Assembly: GCA_012839475.1 (NCBI GenBank)
Contig: DUNG01000016.1
Coordinates: 1-64,000 of the forward strand
DNA: 64,000 nt
Origin: Petrimonas sp.
GTDB taxonomy: Bacteria; Bacteroidota; Bacteroidia; Bacteroidales; Dysgonomonadaceae
Direction: 5' to 3'
Both the position numbers and the translations under genes were made by a program. Each line of letters starts with the position of its first letter. Within the stretch, counting starts at the first letter, position 1. Below, one piece after another: positions 17,428 through 26,781 of this stretch. A model generated the notes under the pieces. The model saw nothing but the letters and a program-made list of their open reading frames with translations. It searched no databases and was not told the origin of the DNA.

Positions 17428-19131
17428 TTACTTCAGATTAACTCTCCAAACGGTTACGCCCGCATTGGTACAGAGGAAAGCTACGTATGCCGTCTCACCA
17501 TCATCAGCGACCTTAGTTACCACGTCACCGGTTACGTTTCCGTTGTCACCGTAATTGGGATCCATAGGTGTCCACCCGTTCCAAACACGGGTTCCGGGTA
17601 CCAGGTAGTCCAACGGGTTCTTGCTGGTGGTTTCAGGGTCACTTATCACCGTCCGCACGTTGTACACCTGCTTCATCCAGTTGTAGGCGTTTTGTTCGAT
17701 GATGAATATGTACCTGGCGCCTTTGAGATCCAGGTAGTCGAAGGAGCCACCGCCTCCCAGCCACTGGTGGAATATATTCTGGATATGGTGTTCCGATGCA
17801 TAGAGCGGGGTGTGGGTGGTTCCATCCATATAGGTGATGGCAACCTTTGCGGCTCCGTTTTCAAACCGGGAGATAAAGTAGTTGCTGTTTTTACCAAATT
17901 CAATCGGAACGATGGTATTCAGTTGACCCATTTGATATCCGGGGTTGAAAGTGATTTTTTCGGGTTGGTTCGATACCGGTGCACCGTTTTTAATCTCCCA
18001 GCGTAAGAATATGTTCTGGAACGACACGCCCATGTATAGGAACGCGTGATCCCGGATATCTCCCGTCACGTAGATCTTTCGCCCCACGTCAATGTTCCCC
18101 GTCAGCCCGGGCAGTTGCACGTCGTACGAGAAGAGCAGCTTGGGCTCAGCGGTAACCCCTTCCCACCAGTACATGTGGATGATGTTGTTGCCGCCTTCCG
18201 GCATCCAGCGTGACATGTAGAAGTTGGTGGCCACGATGTTACCCGCATCGTCGTTAGCCATGAAGAGCGGCACGATCCGGGTAAGGTTTGCCCAATCGAT
18301 GCCCTCGAAAGACATGGTTCCCGCCTTGCTACCATCGGTAATGTTGTAGTAGTCGAACTTGGTCCGCTCGTGCACGACCAGGTAGTCGCCGCTAATCGCT
18401 ACCGCGCCGTTGTTGTGCGTTACAAAATTCAGTTCCGTCGCGGTTTTGTTCCACAGTGGTTTGATCTCCAGTATGGCAGGCACCACTTTAACCTTGATAA
18501 CATAATCCCCCTGAATACCATGCGCCCCCTTTGCCGTGAAACTGACCGGTGAAGTAAGGTCGCTGGTAGCGGGGAACGGCGTAGTTGTTGTCGCGCTTCC
18601 GGGAAGCGCTGCCCCCACCTTGATGTTCGACAGCTGCTCCGTGTAGTTGTCGCTCACCTCCACGATAATGGTATCGTTGGGGTTGGGTGACGACTGCCCG
18701 GTAAACACGGTACCGTTCGGTAACGTGAGACTTACCTGGAAAACATCGTTGGGGGTAAAGGTAGCGTTAACAGTATAGCTCTTCTTCGCGTTATCGGCGC
18801 CAACCACCTCGAAGCTGACGGGCTTGGTGAAGTCCATGTACTCGCCCAGGGGGCTGGGAGAGACCACGGTGGCGTTGTTGGGCAAGCTTACCGACATACG
18901 TACCTTGGTTCTATCGGTATTCATCGGCCCGAACACCTTCACGTTGATCACGTTTTTGTCATCGGGAGTAACGGCAAAGTCGGCATTGGTCCCATCTGGG
19001 AGCATAATCCGAATGCCCGTGACCTCGTTTCCTGTCGTGGGTACCAGCGTGTCGGCCTCCTCGCAAGCGAACAGTACCGGCAGCAGGCTTACAATCCACA
19101 ACAATATAAAATATCTATTTATCTTTTTCAT
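17428..19131 (-). CDS. SusCD-associated lipoprotein, tandem DUF5018-like domains
   Basis: This 567-residue lipoprotein has its lipobox Cys at LLPVLFACEE. Two or three repeated immunoglobulin-like modules of about 80 residues follow (EVTGIRIMLPDGTNADFAV..., VFQVSLTLPNGTVF...), resembling DUF5018. The C-terminal part of about 350 residues looks like a DUF4623-type beta-propeller-like domain. It occupies the place of a surface glycan-binding protein behind SusD. The frame has an earlier ATG (19141-19143) overlapping the SusD stop, but MKKINRYFIL at 19129-19131 gives the better signal peptide. Translation may be coupled to susD because the ends nearly touch. The ligand is unknown. Confidence 0.72.
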   Translation of the reverse strand: MKKINRYFILLWIVSLLPVLFACEEADTLVPTTGNEVTGIRIMLPDGTNADFAVTPDDKNVINVKVFGPMNTDRTKVRMSVSLPNNATVVSPSPLGEYMDFTKPVSFEVVGADNAKKSYTVNATFTPNDVFQVSLTLPNGTVFTGQSSPNPNDTIIVEVSDNYTEQLSNIKVGAALPGSATTTTPFPATSDLTSPVSFTAKGAHGIQGDYVIKVKVVPAILEIKPLWNKTATELNFVTHNNGAVAISGDYLVVHERTKFDYYNITDGSKAGTMSFEGIDWANLTRIVPLFMANDDAGNIVATNFYMSRWMPEGGNNIIHMYWWEGVTAEPKLLFSYDVQLPGLTGNIDVGRKIYVTGDIRDHAFLYMGVSFQNIFLRWEIKNGAPVSNQPEKITFNPGYQMGQLNTIVPIEFGKNSNYFISRFENGAAKVAITYMDGTTHTPLYASEHHIQNIFHQWLGGGGSFDYLDLKGARYIFIIEQNAYNWMKQVYNVRTVISDPETTSKNPLDYLVPGTRVWNGWTPMDPNYGDNGNVTGDVVTKVADDGETAYVAFLCTNAGVTVWRVNLK

Positions 19132-19136
19132 CGTGA

Positions 19137-20774
19137 TTACCATTTATCAATTTGTTTACACTCCGGGTTATTTTGAATCTCTGAAGCGGGAATGGGGAAG
19201 TTATAGTAGCGCTCCTCGAAGAAACGGTCTTTCCCATCGCAGTCCACTATCTCGTAGTTAAATGAGCCGTCGCTGTTTTTCGTGATCTTCATCCCGTGCA
19301 TCCGTTTCCCTCCTAGTACATCGAGGGCCGTTCTCCAACGTCTCAAGTCCCAATAGCGTTGCCCTTCAAAGGCGAGTTCAATTTTTCGCTCTTCGCGGAT
19401 GATTTGCCTCAAGGTCGCTTGATTGGTCTCGGTGATATTGGGCAGCTGAGCCCTCTGGCGAACCTTGTTTAACGGGATAAGTGCCTGGCTCGACTTGCCG
19501 CCTTCGTTGAGCGCTTCCGCTTGGTTCAGCAGCACCTCGGCGTAACGTATCTCGTTCCAGCAGGTGATCCCTTTCTTGTTGATGTCGGTAGTTTTTTCAT
19601 TCAACAACTTCCGTAAGTAATAGCCGGTGGTAGTTGAGTTAGGATGATCTTCTACGCCAAACGGCTTGAACCCATCGGTACCGCCGACAAACGTTTCAAT
19701 GGTGCGCCCTTTCCACTGTGCTCCATTGTAGAGGATAGAAGCGTAGAAACGGGGTTCTCTGTTTTCGTAAGGATTGGCGGCATGGGTGGGATTATTCCAG
19801 TCGAACCTGGTGCCGTCGGCCATGTAGTAGGAGTCGACCATCTCCTGCGTGGGCACGGCCAGGCATTTCCCTCCCGTATCGGTTACCGGGAAATCTCCCT
19901 TGGGGCTGTACTCCTTATCAATAAACACGGAGTGGGTCAGCTCCCCGTGGAACCGGTAACCCATCACGGTCTCTTTGCAAAAATCGGTTTGATTGAACAC
20001 ATCGGCGTAGTTGGGCATCAGGCCGTAGAGCGTGCCCTCTTTATCGATTACCTTCTGGGCAGCTTCGGCTGCCTTGTCCCAACGCTTCGCGTAGAGCATG
20101 GCGCGCGACATGAAGCCGTAGACGGCCCCCTTGGTAAGGCGCCCGAAATTGGCCTTATCCCACTCGTCGGGCAGGTTTTCAGCGGCAAACTCAAGCTCCT
20201 TCTCGATAAAGTCCCAGCACTCCTCCTCCGGGCTCCTCGCCTTGAACGCCTCATTGGGGCCATCAATATAATCACGGATAATGATGCTGCCATGTCCCCT
20301 CACCAGCATAAAGTGCAGGTAGGCCCTGAAGAAGCGGGCTTGCGCCTCCATCAGGGTTTTCACCTCCGGGGCATACTTCACGTAGTTCTCTAAACCGTAC
20401 AGGAACTCGTTGATACGGCGGATGCGGTTGTACTCGTAGGAGTAGTCGCTCAAGATATTCCCTTGAGGGCTTATGTTACCGGTATAGACCACCTTGTTGA
20501 CATCGCCGCCCGATCCGCCCATCACGTTGGCGTTGTAACGGAGAATATCTGAAAAGCCGTCATGCAGGCTCACACCGGCGTATTTCAAGCCATAGGGGCC
20601 ATACTCGTAAATGGGCTTGTAGAAGCCGTTGATGTAGAGATAGGTGTTTTCCGGTGAAGCCCACGCGTCCATCTCGGTATAGCTTGACCTGGGCTTCGGC
20701 TCCAAAAAGTCGGAACACGCGGAAAACAAGCAGGCTGCCGCTACGAATAGTAATATATATTTTATTGTTTTCAT
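19137..20774 (-). CDS. SusD/RagB family outer-membrane nutrient-binding lipoprotein
   Basis: The protein (545 residues) is a lipoprotein (lipobox LFSACSDF, Cys about 20) with the SusD fold. Features include FLEPKPRSSYTEMDAW after the signal, TPR-like helical pairs (ARFFRAYLHFMLVRGHG, RAMLYAKRWDKAAEAAQKVID), YAEVLLNQAEALNEGG, and IIREERKIELAFEGQRYWDLRRWRTA near the C terminus, the standard SusD signature. It forms the lid of the SusC pore and binds the oligosaccharide outside the cell. It follows susC after 60 bp and is followed with near overlap by the DUF5018 lipoprotein gene. Confidence 0.96.
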   Translation of the reverse strand: MKTIKYILLFVAAACLFSACSDFLEPKPRSSYTEMDAWASPENTYLYINGFYKPIYEYGPYGLKYAGVSLHDGFSDILRYNANVMGGSGGDVNKVVYTGNISPQGNILSDYSYEYNRIRRINEFLYGLENYVKYAPEVKTLMEAQARFFRAYLHFMLVRGHGSIIIRDYIDGPNEAFKARSPEEECWDFIEKELEFAAENLPDEWDKANFGRLTKGAVYGFMSRAMLYAKRWDKAAEAAQKVIDKEGTLYGLMPNYADVFNQTDFCKETVMGYRFHGELTHSVFIDKEYSPKGDFPVTDTGGKCLAVPTQEMVDSYYMADGTRFDWNNPTHAANPYENREPRFYASILYNGAQWKGRTIETFVGGTDGFKPFGVEDHPNSTTTGYYLRKLLNEKTTDINKKGITCWNEIRYAEVLLNQAEALNEGGKSSQALIPLNKVRQRAQLPNITETNQATLRQIIREERKIELAFEGQRYWDLRRWRTALDVLGGKRMHGMKITKNSDGSFNYEIVDCDGKDRFFEERYYNFPIPASEIQNNPECKQIDKW

Positions 20775-20834
20775 ACGATTGGTTTATTTTATATTAAAGT
20801 GTATGGAACCTATCGGTTTCATATCTTTCTTTAT

Positions 20835-23800
20835 TTAAAACGTGAGACTTACTCCAAACTCATAGGTCCTCTGCTGCGGGTAGTACCCGTTGGTGATCTC
20901 GGGAGTCTCGGGGTCGATGTTATACTTGGTCAGTTCAGACCAGGTGAGCAGGTTCCCGCCCGTCAGGGTAAACCGAATGTTATCAATACCAACGGCGTTG
21001 ATTTTCTCGTTCTGCAACGTATACCCTATCTGGGCGTTTTTCAAGCGCAGGTAACTACCATCGCGCAACCACCAGTCGGAAGCCCACCCGTTACAGTTGC
21101 CTATTTCTGCTGCTATCGTGGTAAGTCGGGTAAACTCGGCGTTGGGGTTTTCGGGTGTCCAGCTGTTTTCTATCAGGAAATAGGGCGAGTTCCCGTTCCC
21201 ATGGAACGGACGGGTGTAAATGGTGGCATCCACGTACCCGTTATCGTACACCCCGCTTAAAAATACGTCGGTGATGGCGGCTCCCTGGAAGAAAAGCGAG
21301 AGGTCAAAATTCCTCCACGAAGCAGCGATGTTTAACCCGTAAAAGAGCTCAGGCAGGTTGCTATTCCCGATAAAGGTGTAGTCCTGCGAGCTTTCCACTT
21401 TCCCATCCAGGTTCAAATCTTTATACCGGATGTCGCCCGGGCGGATCTGATTTTTGTTCAGGTGGGCTAAAGTGGCGCTATTGATAACCTCTTCATCCGA
21501 TTGATATAGTCCTTCTGCAATGAACCCCATCTTTTCGCCCATCTTCCTTCCGGTCCGTTTTTGATAGTGAGGAACATTGGGACTTTCGTTCATCCTCAGG
21601 ACCTTGTTGCGCGACCAACTCACGTTACCCCTCACGCTATAATGAAAATCGCTGATATTGTTCTGGTGCGTTAAGACAAGCTCGAACCCTTTGTTGCTCA
21701 CCTTTCCACCGTTGATGGTGCTGGGGTGATTGCCGCCGAGGGAGGGAGGATAAATACCTCCACTAGGGATGAGGATGTCGTTGGTGAGCTTGTAGAAGTA
21801 GTCTAACTCCATGCCGAAAATACCCCGGTTCAGTAGCAGCTCGAACCCGATGTTGTAGGTCCCCGTTTTTTCCCAGGTGATATCCCGGTTCACATTACCC
21901 GCGGTGTAGATAGAGATATACTCCCTATCACCAATATAGAGGGTGGGTGGGTTAGGTCTCATCAGGTTCAGGTACTGGAAGTCCCCGATCCTGTCGTTCC
22001 CCAGCAGACCGGCGGAACCCCTGATTTTGAAGTTTTCAACCTGACCTTTCAACGGTGCGAAGAAAGCCTCTTCCGACATGCGCCACCCGAAAGATGCCGC
22101 GGGGAAGAACCCCCAGCGATTCTCCTTGGGGAAACGGACGGACCCATCGTAGCGAGCCACCAGCTCCAGCAGGTACTTGCTGTCGTACACGTAATTCACA
22201 CGTCCCACGAATCCTGCACGGTTAAACAGGTAGCTACCCCCGGCTATCGCGCTTGATTTCTGCTTGCCCGCGATCTCCTTTCCCAAGGTCAACTCGTGGA
22301 GCGAGGTTAAATCGAACCCCTGCACGGCAGCGGTAAAGTTTTCGGTATCATATGACGATTGCTCATAGAGGAGCAACCCGGAGACCGCGTGTTTGTCGAA
22401 CGTGCGGTCGTAGCTGATGGAGGGTTGCAGGGTCAGCCTGCTGGCTTGCCCCGAAGAGTTTCTTAACACCGCCACATCAACTTGTTTAACGGCAGGTTCG
22501 GGAATTACTATACTGTACTCCTCGGTAACGGGGTCGTAGCTGTTCAATTTAAACGTTTCCGCCCACGATTTCGAGGTGGTGTAATCCTTGTCATACGATG
22601 CTTTTAGCTTCAGGGTGAGCCCCTGTATAAATACCGGGTTCCACGACAGGATTAGCGAGCTGTTCAGCACGTTCATAATTGAGTTGTTGTATCCCGTTAG
22701 GCTATTGAAGGCCATTGGGTTGAATTTTGCCGACGTGCTGATATTCGCCGCTACCGGAAGTCCCTCGTACTCCGTGGGAGTGATAGGCATCATGCGCTGT
22801 GCCAGCGTGAGGGGGTTGTTCCACGCCTGATTGCTTACCGAGTAGTAGCCCTGGTTTCGTATTTCCTGACGTGCCCCTATATCGAGCCCCAGGTTCAATC
22901 CATGCGCCAGCTTGATATCCAGGTTAGACCGCAAATTGTACCTTTTAAATGAGTACTTATCAATAATCCCTCCTTGATCGAAGTAGCCCAATGACACGAA
23001 GTATTTCGCGTTCTCATTCCCCCCGTTCACCGAAACGTTATGGTGGGTGGACGAAGCTCCCTTTTTCATCAGCTCATCGAACCAGTCGGTATTAGCATAT
23101 TTGCCTTCGGGGTCGCCGTTTAGCACCTTGTTGTATACCTCTTCCGTGAACAGCGGCTTTAGACCATCCATATCCAGGGCCTTATTGTACCACTTGATAA
23201 AATCGGGGCCATCTAAAAACTTGGGGTAGTTGGTATTCTGGTTATACGAAACCTTACCCGAGTAGGTGATGCGCGCTTTTTGCATGACGCCCCGTTTCGT
23301 CTTCACCAGGATAACACCACCGGCCCCCTGCATACCGTAAACGGCGGCCGCGGAGGCATCTTTCAAGATGGTGATACTTTCAATCTCGTTTGGGTCGAGG
23401 TTGTTAAAGTTACGTTGCACGTCGTCAACGATAACCATGGGTGCCGCGTTACCCAGCGTGCTTACCCCTCGAATCAGGAGGTTGGCGTGGTCGCTCCCGG
23501 GCTGCCCCGATTTTTGCATAGATACCAATCCCGGTAGTTTTCCAACCAGCGCGTTAGAGAGGTTTCCAGTAGGCACCTTGATAAGGTCATCGGCGTTCAC
23601 TTGTGCCACCGAGCCGGTAACGTGCTCTTTTTTCTGCGTACCATACCCTACCACCACCACCTCTTCCAGCTGTCCCACGTCTTCGCGCATAACCACGTTC
23701 AGCACGGTTCTACCTTGAAGCCTAACCTCTTCCGTTTGGTAACCCACGTAGGAGAACTCCAGCGTCGCGTTCGCATCGGACACCCGTATGCTAAACTCAC

Positions 23801-23996
23801 CATTGACATTGGTACTCACTCCCGTGGAGGTTCCTTTTACAATAACATTCACCCCTATCAGGTTTTCACCACTGGCATCTTTCACCGTGCCGGTTACCAC
23901 TGATTGCGCGAACATGAGCGGTAAACCGGAAAACAGCAGGAGAAAAGTGAGCCATGCTCCCCTTTTCCAGATGCGATTCTTTTGATCTCTTTTCAT
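20835..23996 (-). CDS. SusC/RagA family TonB-linked outer-membrane transporter
   Basis: This 1053-residue outer-membrane transporter imports oligosaccharides using TonB energy, together with SusD. Domains in order are signal peptide (WLTFLLLFSGLPLMFAQ), carboxypeptidase-regulatory-like domain (VVTGTVKDASGENLIGVNVIVKGT), TonB-box region (EEVVVVGYGTQKK), plug domain (ILKDASAAAVYGMQGAGGVILVKTKRG) and a long barrel ending in YEFGVSLTF with terminal Phe. The open frame runs 55 codons further upstream with no family match. MKRDQKNRIWKRGAW at 23994-23996 is the proper start. It is first of the susC-susD-DUF5018 unit. No regulator with an anti-sigma domain is near; the XylR-type gene 10 kb upstream may control it. 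Confidence 0.97.
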   Translation of the reverse strand: MKRDQKNRIWKRGAWLTFLLLFSGLPLMFAQSVVTGTVKDASGENLIGVNVIVKGTSTGVSTNVNGEFSIRVSDANATLEFSYVGYQTEEVRLQGRTVLNVVMREDVGQLEEVVVVGYGTQKKEHVTGSVAQVNADDLIKVPTGNLSNALVGKLPGLVSMQKSGQPGSDHANLLIRGVSTLGNAAPMVIVDDVQRNFNNLDPNEIESITILKDASAAAVYGMQGAGGVILVKTKRGVMQKARITYSGKVSYNQNTNYPKFLDGPDFIKWYNKALDMDGLKPLFTEEVYNKVLNGDPEGKYANTDWFDELMKKGASSTHHNVSVNGGNENAKYFVSLGYFDQGGIIDKYSFKRYNLRSNLDIKLAHGLNLGLDIGARQEIRNQGYYSVSNQAWNNPLTLAQRMMPITPTEYEGLPVAANISTSAKFNPMAFNSLTGYNNSIMNVLNSSLILSWNPVFIQGLTLKLKASYDKDYTTSKSWAETFKLNSYDPVTEEYSIVIPEPAVKQVDVAVLRNSSGQASRLTLQPSISYDRTFDKHAVSGLLLYEQSSYDTENFTAAVQGFDLTSLHELTLGKEIAGKQKSSAIAGGSYLFNRAGFVGRVNYVYDSKYLLELVARYDGSVRFPKENRWGFFPAASFGWRMSEEAFFAPLKGQVENFKIRGSAGLLGNDRIGDFQYLNLMRPNPPTLYIGDREYISIYTAGNVNRDITWEKTGTYNIGFELLLNRGIFGMELDYFYKLTNDILIPSGGIYPPSLGGNHPSTINGGKVSNKGFELVLTHQNNISDFHYSVRGNVSWSRNKVLRMNESPNVPHYQKRTGRKMGEKMGFIAEGLYQSDEEVINSATLAHLNKNQIRPGDIRYKDLNLDGKVESSQDYTFIGNSNLPELFYGLNIAASWRNFDLSLFFQGAAITDVFLSGVYDNGYVDATIYTRPFHGNGNSPYFLIENSWTPENPNAEFTRLTTIAAEIGNCNGWASDWWLRDGSYLRLKNAQIGYTLQNEKINAVGIDNIRFTLTGGNLLTWSELTKYNIDPETPEITNGYYPQQRTYEFGVSLTF

Positions 23997-24117
23997 ACGA
24001 TTTGTTAATTTTAGCATTAAGATATAACAATTCATTCTTCTCGTTCTCATGCCGCCAGGGTTTACAGGGGTCGTCACCCCGCCTTTCACGAAACGTGTGA
24101 CGGTTAAACAACCCATG

Positions 24118-25263
24118 CTACTCGCTGGCGGAAAGCCGTTTATGTCTTTCGACGATAACATTCACCAGGCGCTGGTACAGCAACCCGTCCTGATAATTGG
24201 ACGATTTAGCCAGTCGATAAAAGGCATCCCCACCCTGGTAATAGGCCAAATGTACCTTATACAGCATCTCCTCGCTCTCGAAAACATCCAGGTAGTGGTG
24301 CAGCCGATAGCCCCAGTTGCTACTCCCGGCGAGCGCCCTTTCATCAAATTCCACCTCCAGGTTCATCCCGTGTCGCTTGGCCCTTAAGCAAGCCTCTTTT
24401 ATCCTCGACATCGGGATGTCCTCATTAAAAAAATAGTTGGGTTGATAGTAGGGAACATCAAAGCCCAACGCTTTCCACTCGAAATAACCATCGGCAAAGT
24501 AATAGGGTATCCAATAGAAATTGTATCCCTTCTTATCGAGGTAATCAGCCACCTCCTTGACCATATCGCGGGTATGGGTTGCCTCTTCAGCTAACCAGTA
24601 AAAACCGATGAGTTCCAGGTTATGTAACTTTGCATTGGCAAACAGCTTCTCCGCGTAATCCACGTACCATTTGCAGGCTGCCACACGATCACTCCTACTG
24701 GTAAAACTGAGGTTTCGTCCATCCAGCTCTCCCCAGTCCTCTTGATTGGGAATGGGTTCGGGGATGGCGATAACCACTTTCCGTTTGCTAAAGTCACCTT
24801 CCACTTTTTTATCGTTTCGCACAGCGGCAACCTGTTCGTTAAGGGCACAGATGGCATTCCCAGACGTGAAGTAACCTTGCAACAGGTCTTTCCATTCGCT
24901 CTTACGGGCAGGCTTCTCTCGATATCCCGAGGCAAACCCCCTATCTTTACCATCGTGAATTTCCAAAAAGAGGAAACCATCGAACAGCCACCTCTCCTTG
25001 CCGTCCACCTGGGCCGAAACGTAAGGTGCAAAATGCTCCTTGTTCCACTTGATGGTCCTGTGGGTTCCCCCTTCGTATATTAACACCATGTCTAAAGGGG
25101 CCCCCTCGATGATGGATGACCTATCGACAACCGTGCCGTTATCGGGTTCACGGAAAATAATATCCTCCTCGGCGCCATTTTGTTGCCCATTGCAACCAAA
25201 AGCGAAAAAGAGAACCCCCAGAATGGTTATCATCAACAGCCTGCCTCGGTTATTACTGCTCAT
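24118..25263 (-). CDS. DUF4855 domain lipoprotein
   Basis: The 381-residue protein has a lipoprotein signal (ITILGVLFFAFGCNG, Cys near 24). Its mature part matches the DUF4855 pattern: LDMVLIYEGG, RWLFDGFLFLEIHDG, KRKVVIAIPEPIPNQEDWGEL, LELIGFYWLAEEATHTRDMVKEVADYLDKKG, and NLEVEFDERALAGSSNWGYRLHHYLD. The repeated beta/alpha pattern with acidic residues at strand ends suggests a TIM-barrel, perhaps a glycoside hydrolase, but no catalytic activity is proven for it here. It precedes susC by 121 bp on the same strand, so it is probably part of the same transcription unit. Confidence 0.78.
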   Translation of the reverse strand: MSSNNRGRLLMITILGVLFFAFGCNGQQNGAEEDIIFREPDNGTVVDRSSIIEGAPLDMVLIYEGGTHRTIKWNKEHFAPYVSAQVDGKERWLFDGFLFLEIHDGKDRGFASGYREKPARKSEWKDLLQGYFTSGNAICALNEQVAAVRNDKKVEGDFSKRKVVIAIPEPIPNQEDWGELDGRNLSFTSRSDRVAACKWYVDYAEKLFANAKLHNLELIGFYWLAEEATHTRDMVKEVADYLDKKGYNFYWIPYYFADGYFEWKALGFDVPYYQPNYFFNEDIPMSRIKEACLRAKRHGMNLEVEFDERALAGSSNWGYRLHHYLDVFESEEMLYKVHLAYYQGGDAFYRLAKSSNYQDGLLYQRLVNVIVERHKRLSASE

Positions 25264-25403
25264 TGCTCATGTTTTTTCCTTCACCTCTCTCCCAAAAAAC
25301 CTGCTATTCTGAATCGTGTTCCCCTTACCTTACGATTACGCTGCAGGTCACCCCTAAATCCCTTGCATGTCGCTAATATACAAAAAATTCCGTCTCAACG
25401 TGA

Positions 25404-26750
25404 TTAAACTTTCAACTCCCACCCTTGAGCGTACTCTCTTGCCCACAATCTCTCTGCCTCCTTCTCCCCGATTACGGTACCACGCTGTGGATCCACATTC
25501 AAGGACTTCCCAAGCAGGTGAGAGATATTAGACAGTTGCATCAGCTGTGTACTGATGCACGCCTCCTTTAACTGAGAATTCAATTTCTCTCCTTTTCTAA
25601 TAGCGTTAAAGAAGTTCTGAAAGTGATACGCGTCGAGGCTCTGGGTAGGATTAACCAAGTTACCAGCCTCGAACACCATTTCACTACCGATATGCTTTAC
25701 GAGTTCTCCATCCAAGTCATACACATCGTATTCATTGCCACCACCAATAACCATGCTTCCCTTATCACCGAAGAACGTCACACCACTTTGATGCCCGTTA
25801 ATGGACCCCCGTATGCAGCTTTGGCTCTCCCAGGTCATCACCTTGTCATCGCCGAACTTATAGTTAACCAGCTGTGTATCGGGCGTTTCCCAATCGTCCG
25901 TGTAGTGCGATCGGCTGCCCACCGAATCCACGTGTACCGGGTAATCCAGTTTCATGCCCCACCGGAGCAGGTCGATATAGTGCATCCCGTTATTTAGCGA
26001 CTCGCCCGTTCCCCAGTGCCACCTCCAGTGCCAGTTGTAATGGACGATATTGTCCTTATACGGCAACCGCGGTGCCGGTCCCTGCCAGAGCTCCCAGTCC
26101 AACCAATCGGGCACCGCTGTCTCCTTGCCAATTCCTATAGATGGACGCTTGTTGTAATACCAACTTTTGCCATAGACAATATTTCCGATAATCCCGTTAT
26201 GTAGCTCCTCCATCGCGTGCTTAATGTTTGGCCACGAGCGTCGCTGGTTGCCCACCTGAACCCGTTTGCCATATCTCTTCTCGGCATCTATCAACATCTG
26301 GTTCTCTGCCGGGTTATGGCTGGTAGGTTTCTCCAGGTAGACATGTTTTCCCGCCTGCATCGCCATAACGGCTCCCGCGGCGTGCCAATGGTCGGGAGTA
26401 GCTATTACAACGGCATCTATATCTCTATTCTCTAACATCTTGCGCACATCTCGATGCCCGTTTGGCCTGTTGCCGGCAACCTCTGTAACAGCTTGAATGC
26501 ACCTTTCCAGTGCCCGGGAATCGACATCGCAAATATCGGTTACAATACAACCACGCTCTTTCTCATTGGCAAACCCTCTTGCCAAAGCGTTCCCCCTTGA
26601 GTTGACACCGATCACCCCCACTCTTAGCTGTTCATTAGCCCCCGCGATGTTCTTGTAACTTTTGGCACTGAAAGCAGGTAACACGCCACCCAGTGAAAGA
26701 GCCGAAGCACCTACGGCCACGTTCTTTATAAATTCTCTCCTAGTTGTCAT
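25404..26750 (-). CDS. exported Gfo/Idh/MocA family protein (Tat signal)
   Basis: This 448-residue protein has a Tat-type signal (TTRREFIKNVAVGASALSLG). The N-terminal Rossmann fold begins LRVGVIGVNSRGNALARG, and the family EKP lysine is kept in HVYLEKPTSHN. The C-terminal substrate domain carries WHWRWHWGTGESLNNGMHYIDLLRWG with the usual active-site histidine. It would act in the periplasm on a sugar, with a tightly bound NAD(H) because free NAD is absent there. It lies 31 bp downstream of a second exported Gfo/Idh gene, in the run from the permease to susC. The substrate is unknown. Confidence 0.85.
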   Translation of the reverse strand: MTTRREFIKNVAVGASALSLGGVLPAFSAKSYKNIAGANEQLRVGVIGVNSRGNALARGFANEKERGCIVTDICDVDSRALERCIQAVTEVAGNRPNGHRDVRKMLENRDIDAVVIATPDHWHAAGAVMAMQAGKHVYLEKPTSHNPAENQMLIDAEKRYGKRVQVGNQRRSWPNIKHAMEELHNGIIGNIVYGKSWYYNKRPSIGIGKETAVPDWLDWELWQGPAPRLPYKDNIVHYNWHWRWHWGTGESLNNGMHYIDLLRWGMKLDYPVHVDSVGSRSHYTDDWETPDTQLVNYKFGDDKVMTWESQSCIRGSINGHQSGVTFFGDKGSMVIGGGNEYDVYDLDGELVKHIGSEMVFEAGNLVNPTQSLDAYHFQNFFNAIRKGEKLNSQLKEACISTQLMQLSNISHLLGKSLNVDPQRGTVIGEKEAERLWAREYAQGWELKV

Positions 26751-26781
26751 AATATGTTGTTTAATTAAAAACCCTACTCAT